Source: Hyalella azteca
Taxonomy: Eukaryota; Arthropoda; Malacostraca; Amphipoda; Hyalellidae
Direction: 5' to 3'
DNA: 64,000 bases
NCBI RefSeq assembly: GCF_000764305.2
Contig: NW_025936582.1
Coordinates: 1-64,000, forward strand
The notes under the pieces were generated by a model. It had not been told where the DNA came from. It did not search any database and was given only the letters and a program-made list of their open reading frames with translations. Of this stretch, positions 13,101 to 22,617 are shown one piece after another (position 1 is the stretch's first letter; every line of letters starts with the position of its first letter). The translations under genes were made by a program, and so were the position numbers.

Positions 13101-16100
13101 CATTTTATTTTTGTTAGATAATCTCCGTGATTAGTTTATTTAGCTAATCTCTCATTTGATCTTTGAACGAGCGGAAATATATCTGAATATATGTTTGGCA
13201 CAAACAAGGTACAAACGTTCCATTGAAGTCGATTCAAACACTGCGCATGCTCAGTATTAACACCCAGGAAATAGTTATCGTGGAATGTGCTCGCTTCCAA
13301 AATGAATCACATACTGTGGCCCTTAACAAGGGCCAAAAGATTCAGTAGAATGCTGCATCTAACAACAATGTTAATTACTTTGCCTTCATCTGATGGAGGT
13401 TTTTAAACGTTACAGTACAATATTATTCAATACACTCTAGAAAGTTTATCGTATAAGATAACCGATATTATTCAATACTAACAATAGTTATGCTGGCATT
13501 ACCCGCCAATAGTTTTCGAGGGATTACTGCAACCGGAGCATATCACGAGGACACTTCTAATTAATATGCAAGATGCCTGAGGCCACGAAGCTACAGGCAG
13601 GGTTGCAAGTAATGAGCTGGCAGATTAGGAGTGAAGCTGGAGCTAGTGAAAGCCTCTTTGCAGGAGACGCTGGGGCCGCTGCATCGCGGGAACTGTTCCC
13701 TGAACGCATATGTCTGCACTACAACTTATTTAGACAACCAAATCTAGAAGCCCACGCCGGCAACGTCACAATCGCTGTACTTCAAATAAAGTTCGTAATT
13801 TGAACCGACTGCAAAAAATATCAGTGGGGGCGATAATAGCAATGCCGAAGACACCATAAGCAGTCAAACAAGTGTTGAAACAAGCGCAGCAACATAGGCA
13901 GTAACGGCCGCTAAACTCGCAACAGCCGCAAAAAAATTGCAGCAACAATCGCCGCACTAACAGCCGCAACAACAGTCGCACCATCGCAGCAACAGTCGCA
14001 GCAACAGTCACACCATCGCAGCAGATCAGCAAAGCAGCTGCGAGTCAATGATGCCGCGGCCTCGGGTGCCGGCTTAAGCCTCTGCCGCTGAACTGCCGCG
14101 CGGTCGTCTCAGCCTCTCATGAGCTCAATATTACATCATTAAGATTTCAATTAAGTCCTGCTGCTATGTGAAAGACTTAAACTTAATCATGGCTGAAATT
14201 TAAATTGCGTAAGAAAAAATGATCAAATTTGAGTCAACCAGAAACTAGACAATACTATAAGAGCGTGCAATATTGGCACACGATTTTACTGACACTCGTT
14301 TACTGAATTATGCTTCCGCCACAAATGTTGCTTCCCCAAATGTTGCATAACGGATATAAAACCAACACTAGTTTTTGGAAGATAATTTTGAACAGAATTA
14401 TTTAACAAAATTCTCAAAATCTTGATACTAAATAGTATTTTGCTGAACATGAAGATTAATTATAGCCCATGAAAACGAGAGAAATGTCAAAAACATTGAA
14501 AGAATTTTGTGGAAGCCAGGAATTAATTCGACATGAAATTGACGTACTTATAATTGAATACGAATGTTCCTCAATAAACCGAACAAAAAATCAAATCAAA
14601 TGTATTTAACTATTAAAAGATGTTTATTAGAATAAATCTGTGCAAAAAATTCAGCTCTGTCTGCTTTCATAAAAAAATTTCACCCAAAATAATGCGCTGC
14701 TCGTTTCTCTGCAATTGTTTGGCGAGTAGAATGCAAGTGTCTCCGTAAGATCACACGCACTCAAGTGCCTATCTTTAGGCAAGGAAATTACCAGGCAGCT
14801 CATGAATATTCAGAGACGCGCTTAATAATGATATTCACCTCTCCCTTGACATTGGAGTTGCAACAAGGGTATTCCTGCGGGAGATCACGGCAGGCGCAAC
14901 CCGAGTTAATCGCTCCAGGGGAGCACAAGACACTGTTGGAATCTTTATGAGTGACGGCGAGCGACGGCTCCGTAAAACGCGGCTCAGAACGACTGCGCCT
15001 CAAGCCCTGAGCGTTCTCCGGAGGAACTTTGGGGCTTGAGGCTGCGATGTTAGAACATGAGGAGGCCACGGTTGTTTTGGCCCTTTGTGTTCATCGGAGG
15101 AACTTTGGGGCTTGAGGCTGCGATGTTAGCGCATGAGGGGGCTACTGATGTTTTGGCCCTTTGTGTTCATCGGAGGAACTTTGGGGCTTGAGGCTGCGAT
15201 GTTAGCATATGAGGGGGCCAAGAAGGTTTTGGCCCATTGTGTTCATCGGAGGAACTTTGGGGCTTGAGGCTGTGATGTTAGCCCATGCAGGGAAAAAAAG
15301 TTTTTTGTCCCATTGCGTTCTTCAGAGGATTTTTGGCTTTGAGGCTGCGATGTTAGCCTATGCGGGGCTGAAAGATCTTGGCCCTCTGAGTTCAGTGAAG
15401 TAGCTTTGGGGCTTGAAGCTGCGATTTTAGCCCGTGAGGAGCAAAAAAAGGTTTAGGCCCACTGTGTTCACTGGGGTAACTTTGAGGCTTTGGGCTGTGA
15501 CGTTAGCCCATGAGAGGCCAAAAAAAATTCAGGCCCATTGCGTTCACTGGATGAACTTTGGGGCCTTGGGCTGCGACGTTGGCCCATTAGAGGCCAAAAA
15601 AGATTCAGGCCCACTGCGTTCACTGAAGTAAAATAGGGGCTTAAGGCTGCAATGTTAGCCCATGCGGGACCAAAAAATATTTTGACTGAGGGCCAAAACC
15701 TATTTTCGCCCTCTGCGATCACCGAAGGATTTTTGGGGCTTGAGGCTGCGATGTTAGCCCAGGCGGGGCCGAAATCTTTTTAGACAGAGGTTCAAAATCT
15801 TTTTGGGCCAACTGCATTCTCTAAAATGAACTTTGGAACTTGAGGCTGCGATGTTATCACATGCCTGGCCAAAAAGGTTTTGGCCCGCTGAGTTCACTGG
15901 ATGAACTTTGGGGCTTGACGCTACCCCGTAAGCTCATGAGGGGCCAAATACCAAGACCATGTAATGGGCGGGAGGAACGGCATGGATAAACAAGGCAGTC
16001 TTATGCCATCAAAAACACGTATTTAAGGCTAAAGATATTAATATAATATCTGACTGAAATAGTGCGAAAAGAGACTGACTTTACAGTATTCATGGAACTA

Positions 16101-19100
16101 ATTATCCAGCTTTAAAAAGCAATTGTCAAATATTTATATTTTGGTGAAAAATAACTAAACCGTGCAAGTGATACGATGCATTAAATTTTCGAAATAGATA
16201 TTCGTAAATATTGAGACCCATTTAAAGATATTTATGAAAGCCAAAGAGGGCCGTTTAATTCTATGGCGAGGCGACACTGTGAGGCTCTTTCATTAGCGCA
16301 GCGTCTCGACACCAACGAGATGCAAATCTTGGTGAATATTCAAGACGGCTTAAGATTCGAACGCACGAGTGTCGCGCTAAAAATCTCGTCCAGCTCAGAG
16401 CGGTCGCTGATGCTTCCGAATGACACTAGACCATATGAAGTGGTTCAGTAGTTTACGATCTCTAAAGTTGTATTACCTCGTTTATTACACTCAACTTGTG
16501 AAGATTAGAATAATAAATTTAAATTGGTCAAAACTATTATTGAATTACTTCTTAATGATTGAATGAGATAGAAAATTGGCTTCTCAGTTAAGTACACTTG
16601 AGAAACAACACACGTACCAGCAGACATGTCTGAAGCCAGAAGCTGACGATATTCCTGAGCGTCACTGAGAAGGTGCGGTGTGAGCGACGCGAGGCTTGCT
16701 GCGGCATCCGCTAAATTCAGAGACGCGCGGATGGGTTGCGGAGTTTGGATCGTTTGAAGGCCGTCGGAGCGACCAACCGCTAGCGAATTCCCGGACTTTG
16801 GCAGTTTTTTTGCTCGTCCGCTCGTCATCGTGGAAAATTTGGCTACGGAAGCAGTGCTTGGTGAGGCTGATCGCCGGTCCAAAATCGGCATGGAAGGCGG
16901 CCGGAAAATGGAAGAGGCAGCAACCGCAGCCGCGCTGGCAGCTGCAGCTAAAGAATCTTCGGAGAATAATGACGAGACTCCAGCGTCGGTTTCAGACGAA
17001 GCTTTTGCAGCGCCACTTGACGCTAAAAGTTTCATAACAAGTTGAGACTGCGTGGCCGCTGAAGAACACTCTGATGAGGAGTTGGAGGACCTTTCAGGAG
17101 CGCAAACACCAGAAGATTGTAGTTTCAGTAGTGAAGCTGTAGCGGCAGTGATGGCATCATTGAAGCCCAAGAGAGCCTGGGCCGTGAGCGCTGTCGCATT
17201 TGCATCTAGTGGATGAAAAGCTGAAAAATTGAACGACTGTCGAAAGCTATCAGGGACAGAATCTGAAGAGGGAGAAGATCCTTTAGATTTGAAGGATTCC
17301 TTACGGTGACTCTGGTCGAGGGTTTTTGCTTGGAGGTGATCATCCTCAATTTGCATCTCATCAGTGTCGTCGTCACCGGACTCCTGAGGAGAGCTTCTCA
17401 TCGAGCGTCCCTCGTTCAGTCGATGGCCTTCGGCTCGTGATAAGTCGTGGGGATCGCTGAGCGGATCATCGTCCTCCTTAACAGCCACCGTTTCGATTTC
17501 ATCATCTTCCTCTTTACAGGAGGTTGTCGTGTCGGGTTCATCGCTCGTGATTCCAATAGTGAACGCTTCACGTGAAGCTGAAGCTTGACATGGCTCCTGT
17601 TTTGCTTGTAGTCCAAGGCGAGAATCTTTCTCCGAAGCGAAATGGTCTTCGGTGGTTGATGTGACGTCATCGCACTCATAATGCGAGTTGCTACTGCAGT
17701 TTCTTAAATTGTTCTGGCCATGCAATTTAAATGATGACGAATGAGACTTCACAAGTTTCTTAGATGCTATTGGTGCTTGTCGATCAGCGCAACTGCTGCT
17801 CCTTATTGGACTTTTACCCCTATCTGTCATTTTAACATTATAATTTGTATGATCCGTGTCTTTGGGGCAGGACTTTGCGGTGCTGTCTTTAACACGGCCG
17901 GCATCAGCAGCTGCCTCCGGCATGAGAGCAGTCCTAAACGAGGCGTCTCGGATCAAAGCGCCGTATTTTGTTTCTCTCTCGTCACCCAATGCCTTTGAGG
18001 CCGCTTGTTTTTGACCAGCCTCGTCCACACGCTCTTTTTTTCTGCCTTCCTGACATCCTCGGTCATCTCCCAGACTTAACTCCTCAGTATTATCCTGGTC
18101 GGACGTCCCGCTCTTCCTAAGCTCCAGTGTCTTAAATGATCCCATCGCAGTGAGCGAATTCTCGGCTAGGCCTCCATTTTTATTCAATTTTGTTTCTAGC
18201 GACCTAATTTTATTCGTTGCTTGAAAATTTCTCGAAGAGCCCGCATTTGAATAAGTTTGATTTTTTGATAACATTACAGGAATTGTTGGAGTGGCTTTTA
18301 GTTTTTCTCTTTCTTCTTTATGATCAGATAAGTCAATGTCCTTTTGGATATTTTGCACATTTTTTCTTGGTTTGTACGTCCCATCAATGTCCGCTTGCCC
18401 GATAGTCCCTACCCCATGGGATGGCGATGCGGTGTGTTTTTTTGGTGCGTGTTGGTCCTCATTGTTTACATCCTTTGAAACGTGTGTCGTAATTTTCTCC
18501 ACGAATGAACAATTTACTTCTCTGGCGACCATAGAATTCGACGGCGTCATTTCTTCACTTGTTTTTGCTTTTGCTTCTTTTGTACCCGAGTTTCCTGAGG
18601 GAACGGATAAACGCGAGGCAAACCTTTGTCTGCTTCTCGTTCTCAGTGAAACTTTTTTCGCGTTGACGAGCCGCTTTGGACGGGACATCTGGCTTCGATT
18701 TCTTCTTTTTAGAAACTGTCCGAGGAGAGACTTCCTCGTACTATTCGGCGTCACGACAACGTGTCTATTTTTTTCTGAAAAGTCGGTGAACTCGTGTGCA
18801 TCAATTACAGTAGCAAATTTAACTCGGTTACCATTTACATGAAGGCTTTTAGCGTGCGTCTTTAGAGGCTTGTATTTACTAAAAAATTCCGAATGTGGCT
18901 GGTACGACATTTCCTCTTCCTCCGTAGAGGAGATGGGAGGTTCAGAAGAACTTCTCTTAAACCCTCTACGACGCTTGGGCAAAGCAGCAATCAGGGAATG
19001 GCTACTCGGTACGTGATCCATACACTTTTCTTTCTCACTAATATTTGGATCTGTTGTTTCCATCTTCACTTCGACGGAAGCATCAAATGTTTGAAGATGA

Positions 19101-19153
19101 GCTTCTTCACCTTGATTAGTTTCAGTTGAACACGAAGCCATACTGCGCTCCAT
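978..19153 (-). CDS. Myt1l: MYT1/ST18-family C2HC zinc-finger transcription factor, whole gene in window (10 coding exons, 3' end missing)
   Basis: Nuclear DNA-binding protein of the MYT1/MYT1L/ST18 (NZF) family. In animals these promote neuronal differentiation, largely by repressing non-neuronal and Notch-pathway genes and recruiting corepressors (family knowledge). Seen here: fingers at about residues 850-874, 894-918, 1640-1664 and 1681-1705, each C-x4-C-x4-H-x7-H-x5-C with CPTPGC and HRSLSGC signatures. Between the two finger pairs lie a Gln/Asn-rich block, an LQCFNYK patch, DLS motifs and RPLDY, in the vertebrate MYT1L order. The ten exons join at GT-AG sites with matching phase and no stop, giving about 1,724 residues plus two bases. 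The family's remaining fingers and coiled coil are not in the window. No N-terminal finger is seen before residue 850, although vertebrate MYT1L has one. Identification is very secure; the exact end of exon 3 is not. Confidence 0.95.
1733..1828 (-). CDS. Myt1l: Coding exon 9: first part of zinc finger 3
   Basis: A 96-nt exon, phase 2/2. Donor CAGGAG|gtgatt at 1733. The acceptor lies in cccgcagcagcag, where three successive CAGs are possible; the outermost gives exon start 1828. It encodes [20 protein letters not shown] followed by [13 protein letters not shown], so the finger is cut between HRS and LSGC. The last codon, AG|C, is completed by exon 10. The [10 protein letters not shown] lead-in is a good match to the segment before the first finger of the distal cluster in the family. 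Confidence 0.94.
1841..1933. repeat. 40-bp tandem repeat, 2.3 copies, at the 3' end of the intron before exon 9
   Basis: Unit begins GGGCGGACGCCACT and ends TAATGTCAAC. Copies start at 1841, 1881 and 1921, the last partial; the first two differ by one base (CACTGCATCA versus CACTTCATCA). It ends 13 bp from the exon-9 acceptor, so it duplicates the branch-point region and a decoy AG. Confidence 0.95.
2096..2315 (-). CDS. Myt1l: Coding exon 8: Gly/Tyr-rich segment
   Basis: Acceptor caaagtcag at 2316, donor GAGAG|gtacat at 2096 (phase 1 in, phase 2 out), residues about 1555-1627. It encodes [20 protein letters not shown], then a Gly/Tyr/Met-rich stretch ([17 protein letters not shown]), a Pro-rich stretch and [15 protein letters not shown]. 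No domain is recognised. The low-complexity Tyr/Gly composition resembles segments that self-associate in other nuclear proteins, which is only an inference. Phase and sequence continuity on both sides make it a secure exon. Confidence 0.91.
2935..3179 (-). CDS. Myt1l: Coding exon 7: linker with a repeated P-[VL]-[DN]-[FY] motif
   Basis: Acceptor ctcccaccag at 3180, donor CATGAATG|gtgaat at 2935 (phase 2 in, phase 1 out), residues about 1473-1554. Joining to exon 6 gives [20 protein letters not shown]. The middle reads [25 protein letters not shown], three back-to-back versions of one motif (given here only to show the repeat). The last, RPLDY, matches a vertebrate MYT1L segment. The end ([13 protein letters not shown]) is acidic/polar. 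The opposite strand also stays open here, which I treat as a composition effect. Confidence 0.92.
4085..4324 (-). CDS. Myt1l: Coding exon 6: Pro/Ser-rich linker with two DLS motifs
   Basis: A 240-nt exon, phase 2/2. Acceptor ctgatcag at 4325, donor TTTAG|gtaggt at 4085. The spliced product reads [20 protein letters not shown], then [10 protein letters not shown] and [12 protein letters not shown], residues about 1393-1472. Vertebrate MYT1L has one comparable DLS motif (GTLDLS) in the same region; here there are two. Motifs of this type can bind CtBP-class corepressors, but that role is inferred. A second AG (ctacag) 12 nt inside the exon is not needed to keep frame. Confidence 0.91.
4466..4526. 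repeat. Short tandem duplication in the intron between exons 5 and 6
   Basis: The 20-mer GTGAAGGTCATTACCGTCAC occurs at about 4461 and again at about 4491, followed by a further partial CTCATTACCGTC. It is a local slippage-type repeat with no sign of function. Confidence 0.8.
4687..5115 (-). CDS. Myt1l: Coding exon 5: Ser/Thr-rich linker
   Basis: A 429-nt exon, phase 2 at both ends. Acceptor tattttatcag at 5116, donor CAAAG|gtgaac at 4687. The junction with exon 4 gives [17 protein letters not shown]. It encodes residues about 1250-1392, mostly Ser/Thr/Pro low complexity, then [20 protein letters not shown] and a Pro-rich end (PIPPPPMYQ). The ASYLDLD stretch and the aromatic patch are the most constrained-looking parts. 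The exon could be skipped without a frameshift. Confidence 0.92.
5564..6248 (-). CDS. Myt1l: Coding exon 4: Pro/Asn/Gln-rich linker with a MYT1-domain patch
   Basis: Acceptor ctccggcag at 6249, donor ACAAG|gtgcga at 5564 (phase 1 in, phase 2 out), residues about 1022-1249. It opens [19 protein letters not shown], a basic/acidic segment that could be a nuclear localisation signal. A Pro-rich part, long Asn runs, Gln runs and a final Gln8 tract follow. [15 protein letters not shown] near residues 1212-1224 resembles the FQCFDYSQD segment of the vertebrate MYT1 central domain. The homopolymer runs use mixed codons (AAC/AAT, CAG/CAA). They also create long open frames on the opposite strand, which I did not call. 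Confidence 0.93.
6475..6888 (-). CDS. Myt1l: Coding exon 3: zinc finger 2, Gln/His/Ala-rich tail and a Cys/His cluster
   Basis: Acceptor ttcggtcag at 6889. The exon begins [10 protein letters not shown] and encodes finger 2 ([12 protein letters not shown]...[12 protein letters not shown]), residues about 894-918. A basic RSHRHR patch follows, then Gln- and His-rich stretches, an Ala run, and a Cys/His cluster [18 protein letters not shown] at about residues 999-1016. The 3' end is uncertain. Donor TTAG|gtattg (end 6475) is preferred because it has AG|GTA and keeps the Cys/His cluster. Donor AATG|gtacct (end 6514) keeps the same phase and would drop 13 residues. Confidence 0.88.
7582..7695 (-). 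CDS. Myt1l: Coding exon 2: zinc finger 1
   Basis: A 114-nt exon, phase 1 on both sides. Acceptor gcgttacag at 7696, donor GACA|gtgagt at 7582. It encodes [10 protein letters not shown], then [20 protein letters not shown] and a KDKVTPD linker; all C2HC ligand positions are present. After splicing the linker reads [17 protein letters not shown], very close to the vertebrate MYT1L linker between its second and third fingers, so this finger corresponds to the first of the central pair. The exon follows an 8.9-kb intron. Confidence 0.95.
10672..11090. repeat. 42-bp minisatellite, degenerate
   Basis: About ten imperfect units built from CGACAGCGACCTGCTGA and CGACAGCGATCTACCTAC-type halves, with TACATACG or TATATACGG spacers. 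The period between the better copies is 42 bp. Decayed half-units continue to about 11170. Confidence 0.9.
11580..11731 (+). mobile_element. MITE-like repeat copy A (about 150 bp)
   Basis: Contains the palindromic ACTCACTGCAGTGAGT, then AGCGCATTTTCTC (11610-11622), a GACA/GACG-rich core, TTTTTTCCATAAAT and the inverted GAGAAAATTTGCT (11715-11727). The inverted repeats match with two mismatches. Same family as the copies at 27262-27396 and 37034-37187. No coding capacity. Confidence 0.8.
13885..14041. repeat. GCA/CAA trinucleotide-rich tract
   Basis: Imperfect runs of CGCAGCAACAGT, GCCGCAACAACAGTCGC and similar, ending near CAGCAAAGCAGCTGCG. It lies inside the large intron and opens a Leu/Cys-rich frame on the minus strand that has no other support. 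Confidence 0.85.
15015..15950. repeat. 76-bp minisatellite, about 12 units
   Basis: The landmark GGAGGAACTTTGGGGCTTGAG recurs at 15020, 15096, 15172 and 15248, exactly 76 bp apart. More degenerate units follow to about 15950, keeping GGCTGCGATGTTAGCCCATG and AGGTTTTGGCCC. The apparent open frames (WPIVFIGG..., EAVMLAHAG) are repeat artefacts, since 76 is not a multiple of three and the frame changes with each unit. Confidence 0.95.
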
Positions 19154-19180
19154 TACCTATTAATGGACTTTTCAGCAAGC
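16618..19180 (-). CDS. Myt1l: Coding exon 1: start codon and long acidic/Ser-rich N-terminal region
   Basis: Encodes residues 1-845; ATG at 19153. The codons just before it include an in-frame TAG (19159-19157), so translation does not enter from upstream in this frame. A pyrimidine-rich acceptor ending TTTTAG at 19181 suggests a 27-nt 5' leader (19180-19154). The exon ends GCTG|gtacgt at 16618 (phase 1) and joins the finger-1 exon to give [12 protein letters not shown]. The product is mostly disordered: a basic patch KRRRGFKR at residues 60-67, a second basic stretch about 149-177 (likely nuclear localisation), acidic Glu/Asp runs about 550-630, and an Ala-rich run about 731-748. There is no zinc finger in this exon. 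Vertebrate MYT1L also has a long acidic region before its paired fingers. The open frame continues 37 codons past the donor, but that tail is intronic. Confidence 0.93.
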
Positions 19181-20501
19181 CTAAAAGACGGGCAACCAGC
19201 GTGAATGGCTTTATCAAATTAATTCATTTTCAATCTTTATGAATTATTTCTTGCAGCTTGAATGCTTGTGCTTTAATGTGAAAAATCTTAATGCGGGATG
19301 TTTCAACTTGAGTACTTAGCAACATTCTACGTCTTCGCCGGTGACCTGCAGTCTCGAAGATTTCAGCGACGTCTCTTGGACTTGGATCTCGAAGAAGCTC
19401 CCCGAGCTCTTATCGAAGTTTCCAGCGATATCAGACAGCTCTGAGGATCCATTCACTTCACACGATTTCTAGGCGCAAATAACTTTTTACAGTCCAGCCC
19501 TGAGATCCCTAGGACGTCCCGTGACTTGGATCCCCGATCCCCGCAGCCCGCAGCAGCAGCGGCTCAAATCCCCGCGCCGTATGGACCCACCCGCGTACTC
19601 CCAGAGGCGCGGGGGAGGGCGATAAGAATGTTGAGTGCCGTCCACCTGCCAGCTCCTGAAAAGAGATAAGTGATATCTCATCAGCAGACTGGCAGGGGAG
19701 GCGACTCCAGACTTATGCCGAATTGCGATTAAAACTACATCTTTTATTGCCATTGCTGCGCGTCCGATTCTACTAAAGCAGCCGATTAAATAACAAAACT
19801 GAACTGAACCGCTTAATTCAGTTTTGGACGATTTCCACGCAGGTTGCATGCATCAACTGTGCGGGTTACCGGGTGCTTATCCAAGGAAGTGGGAGGATAT
19901 GAAAACGGATGAGTAAAACATATTTTCTATTTCAATTACAACAGTTAGTGAGACATAAATCAGTGGTTGGTTGAAAAAATTTGACTGCAACGCATTCAAA
20001 ATGAAAATTCGAGTTAAAAACTTGAAGTTAAATACATCGACAAATTGTCAGATGGAATTTGAATATAAGTTAGTACAGGAATTAACATTGAACTTGTAAC
20101 GGTCCTCACGAGTGCATTCTTGCCGTTAATCAAGTTCTTCGTTCTAGTCGTGGGTTAGGCTTTGTTTTGTGGGTAGCATCTAATTTTGCGAGGGCAGTTA
20201 TTTATTTTAAAATTGGTTTTGATTCTAGAACTAGTATTTAACTTTAAATCGTTTGAATGTTTATTTAAAATTTATAATTTGTAATAATTATGAGTGATAT
20301 AATATCAATCCATAGTTCAGATTAATATCCATCTGAATAATATTAATCCATCGAATTCTGAGTTCAGAAAAGTTCAGGGACATTCGTGCTTGTGTTAAAT
20401 TTACTAACAAGAATCGAGCTGACGAGACAAGCAGTTCACACTAACTATTGCATCAACACGAGGGAGAAGAATGAGGGTGGATTATAAGTTTGTTCACTTA
20501 C
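19181..20501 (-). other. Probable first intron (5' leader), with a GC-richer block
   Basis: Lies between the leader exon donor (20501) and the acceptor at 19181. The part at about 19330-19700 is GC- and CpG-richer than its surroundings, with CCCCGCAGCCCGCAGCAGCA and GGCGCGGGGGAGGGCG motifs. It could be a second promoter for a transcript starting just upstream of coding exon 1. No TATA box or initiator could be assigned. Confidence 0.35.
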
Positions 20502-20558
20502 CTTAAAAAGCAGAGGCTTCGTCTAGAGCAAGAGTCGCTCACAACACGCTTGGCTCGC
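20502..20558 (-). other. Probable 5' untranslated exon of the MYT1-family gene
   Basis: A 57-nt minus-strand segment bounded by a pyrimidine-rich acceptor (atttttcatctcctcag, ending 20559) and a consensus donor (TTTAAG|gtaagt, exon end 20502). It has no ATG. If joined to the acceptor at 19181, one frame is open and ends at a TAA that overlaps the main ATG by one base. It sits 1.3 kb upstream of coding exon 1, as a leader exon would. RNA evidence is absent, but both splice sites are strong for a chance pairing. Confidence 0.6.
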
Positions 20559-21734
20559 CTGAGGAGATGAAAAATATGTTAACTAAATTAACACTTACAC
20601 GGTACAATGCCTCTATATATTACATTTTATTCACTTGTCTACCGTATATAATTATATACATTTATTTGAATGAGTCATACACTAATGGGCCTTAATGGGC
20701 ACTAATGAAATTGAACATTTTTCCTGAACTTTTTCATAATATTTTTTTCGGCGAACTAAAATAAATACAACAGAAGTCTTATCTAAAATATGAGTTGCCC
20801 ATACGATTTGCTAGCTTTGATGAAAAAAAAACAGAACTTCTAGCCCAGAGAATATATCAAAGGTATAACGAATAAACGCAAATAAGAAAATTAATTCTAT
20901 GCAAGACGAATGTGTAAAATCTACTTAGTGAGCATAATTACATCCAAAAGAGAAATGTAGCGTGATGCGTGAGAATTAATGCAGTGGTTGCATTTTCCAA
21001 TTCATCTGTAGAGAAAAATTGCAGGTGAATACTAAACTCTTGAATACGTACAAGTGAGGAAGTAGATTAAAGAGCAGGGCGAAGGCATAAATAAATGCAT
21101 ATCAAATAGATGATGAATTAGAAGAAAGAGATCAGAGCGAAACAACCGTGAAAATGCCTCCTTCACCGAGAAGAATGAATTCACAGAAAAGACAGCAAAA
21201 AGGTATGAGGGCGTAAAGTGTCAGGAAAAGAGTGGGGACTTAAAGGAGTCAAGCCAGTGTCGGAGCAGAGCCAGGGATCCTCTTTAAGTCTAAATAAAAC
21301 GACATTGCCCTCTAAATATTGAGGCACGGAACACCACTACAACTAAAAGAAACTCATCATAATGCGGTAAAAATTTCAGTAGCCTCTGGGAGCAACAACC
21401 CCTTCGAAAGATGCTCTTGCGTTATATTGATTATAAGTTGGGGAGGAGAGAGACGAGGGTGAGGTAGGGGCTGAGGGGAGGTAGTGTAGTGAGGGGAGAG
21501 TAGTGGAGAGGGAGGCTGCGGCACACGACCAAACTTCTGCAAAGTTAGAGGAAGCTCGCTGATGGAACAGCCACGCAGGATAAGGCGGCTTCAGGGAGGG
21601 GAAGACGTGGGGAGTGAAAATGAGGGGAGGATTGAAAGGAAGAAGACGAGGGAATAAGCAGTAGCAGGAAGGCAGAAGAGGAAAGAAGTTTAAGGATCAA
21701 ATATTACGCAGGATGAGTAGGGATCAAAATTAAG

Positions 21735-21850
21735 GTAAGAGGTTAGGAAAGATGGTAGGAAAGAGGTTAAGGAAAGGGTCATTAAATAGGTTAAGAAAAG
21801 GGTTAATAAATAGGTTGAGAAAAGGGCAAAAAAGAGACTAAAAATGAGGT
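21735..21850. repeat. Degenerate purine repeat (GGTTAAGAAAAGGGTTAATAAATA type)
   Basis: Imperfect units of roughly 24 bp within the purine-rich tract. Successive phrases are GGTTAAGGAAAGGGTCATTAAATA, GGTTAAGAAAAGGGTTAATAAATA and GGTTGAGAAAAGGGC. Confidence 0.7.
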
Positions 21851-22406
21851 TTAGAAGGCGGTTAGAAATGGGTATGGGAACCGGGGTTGTTGGTCGAAAT
21901 GGAGGAATGTAAATAAAACAGTAGGTGCAGGGATATCAGAGCAGGAAGACAGGATAGGACGGTAGTGTTGGTATCAAATAGGAGTAGCATATAGGAGAAT
22001 GGAGGAGTACAGGTAGAAGTGGGAGAAAACAGGGGGATATGACAGGTGATAATACGGCGGTGTAAGGAGGAGTAAGGATTGAAGAGGTCGACGACGACGG
22101 GTAAGAAAGATGGAAGTAGGGACTGAAGATAAGGAGGACAGAGACAATTAATTAGTTAGGATGAGAGGAGTTGCACTCGAAAAGAAGGGTTGTGAATTAA
22201 AAATGTTCGCTGTGAATTACTGATTTTGCTAGAAACAGTTGTCAAAATTTCATGTTGCTGATATTACAATTGATATGGCTCAATATTGATGTCAGATGAT
22301 GGCATTGCAAGTGCGCTGCAATGTAAGTGCTAAAGTGAGAAGCCGCAAGACGAACAAAGAAGAAGAATGGCAAGTTTCGGGATACGAGATTAGATTTTCC
22401 GTTCCA

Positions 22407-22505
22407 AGAATAGTTCAGGTAACGGGTACAAGTAGGAAGGTGAAGATGGATTAAANAGAATAGTTCAGGTAACGCGTACAAGTAGGAAGGTGAAGATGGA
22501 TTAAA
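22407..22505. repeat. 50-bp direct duplication spanning an ambiguous base (N at 22456)
   Basis: AGAATAGTTCAGGTAACGGG and its downstream sequence (22407-22455) recur from 22457 with a single G/C difference. The only N in the window, at 22456, lies exactly between the two copies, which suggests an assembly join or unresolved overlap. Confidence 0.9.
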
Positions 22506-22617
22506 TATGAAAAGGGAAAGGTGCAGGTAAAAAGTGGAGAGTGTTGAATGAAAGAAATAAAGAGCTGAGGTGAATTATCATAGTAACGCGTTAGAGAGGG
22601 TTCCAGGAAAGCGATTA

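Larger units (their letters stand above)
7696..16617 (-). other. Myt1l: Large 8.9-kb intron between coding exons 1 and 2
   Basis: Bounded by donor G|gtacgt (16617) and acceptor cag (7696), phase 1. Contents seen: AT-rich unique sequence (7.7-10.6 kb), a 42-bp minisatellite, a MITE-like element, a CAG/GCA-rich stretch, a 76-bp minisatellite, and unique sequence with several TAATTA-type motifs. No coding exon was found in it; cassette exons below about 60 codons could be missed. Confidence 0.85.

Noticed and set aside
15209..15722. Plus- and minus-strand frames of 60-85 codons
   Set aside because: They are translations of the 76-bp minisatellite, and the frame changes with every unit.
16335..16400. 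GATTCGAAC motif suggestive of a tRNA T-loop
   Set aside because: The flanking bases cannot form a T-stem and no acceptor or anticodon arm could be drawn.
16505..16617. The 37 codons that extend the exon-1 frame past GCTG|gtacgt to a stop
   Set aside because: The donor gives an in-phase join to finger 1 that reproduces the family's lead-in to CPTPGC; the tail is AT-rich intron.
18336..18842. 168-codon plus-strand frame opposite exon 1
   Set aside because: It is the shadow of the long minus-strand coding exon; no domain or independent support. The same holds for the other plus-strand frames between 16.7 and 19.1 kb.
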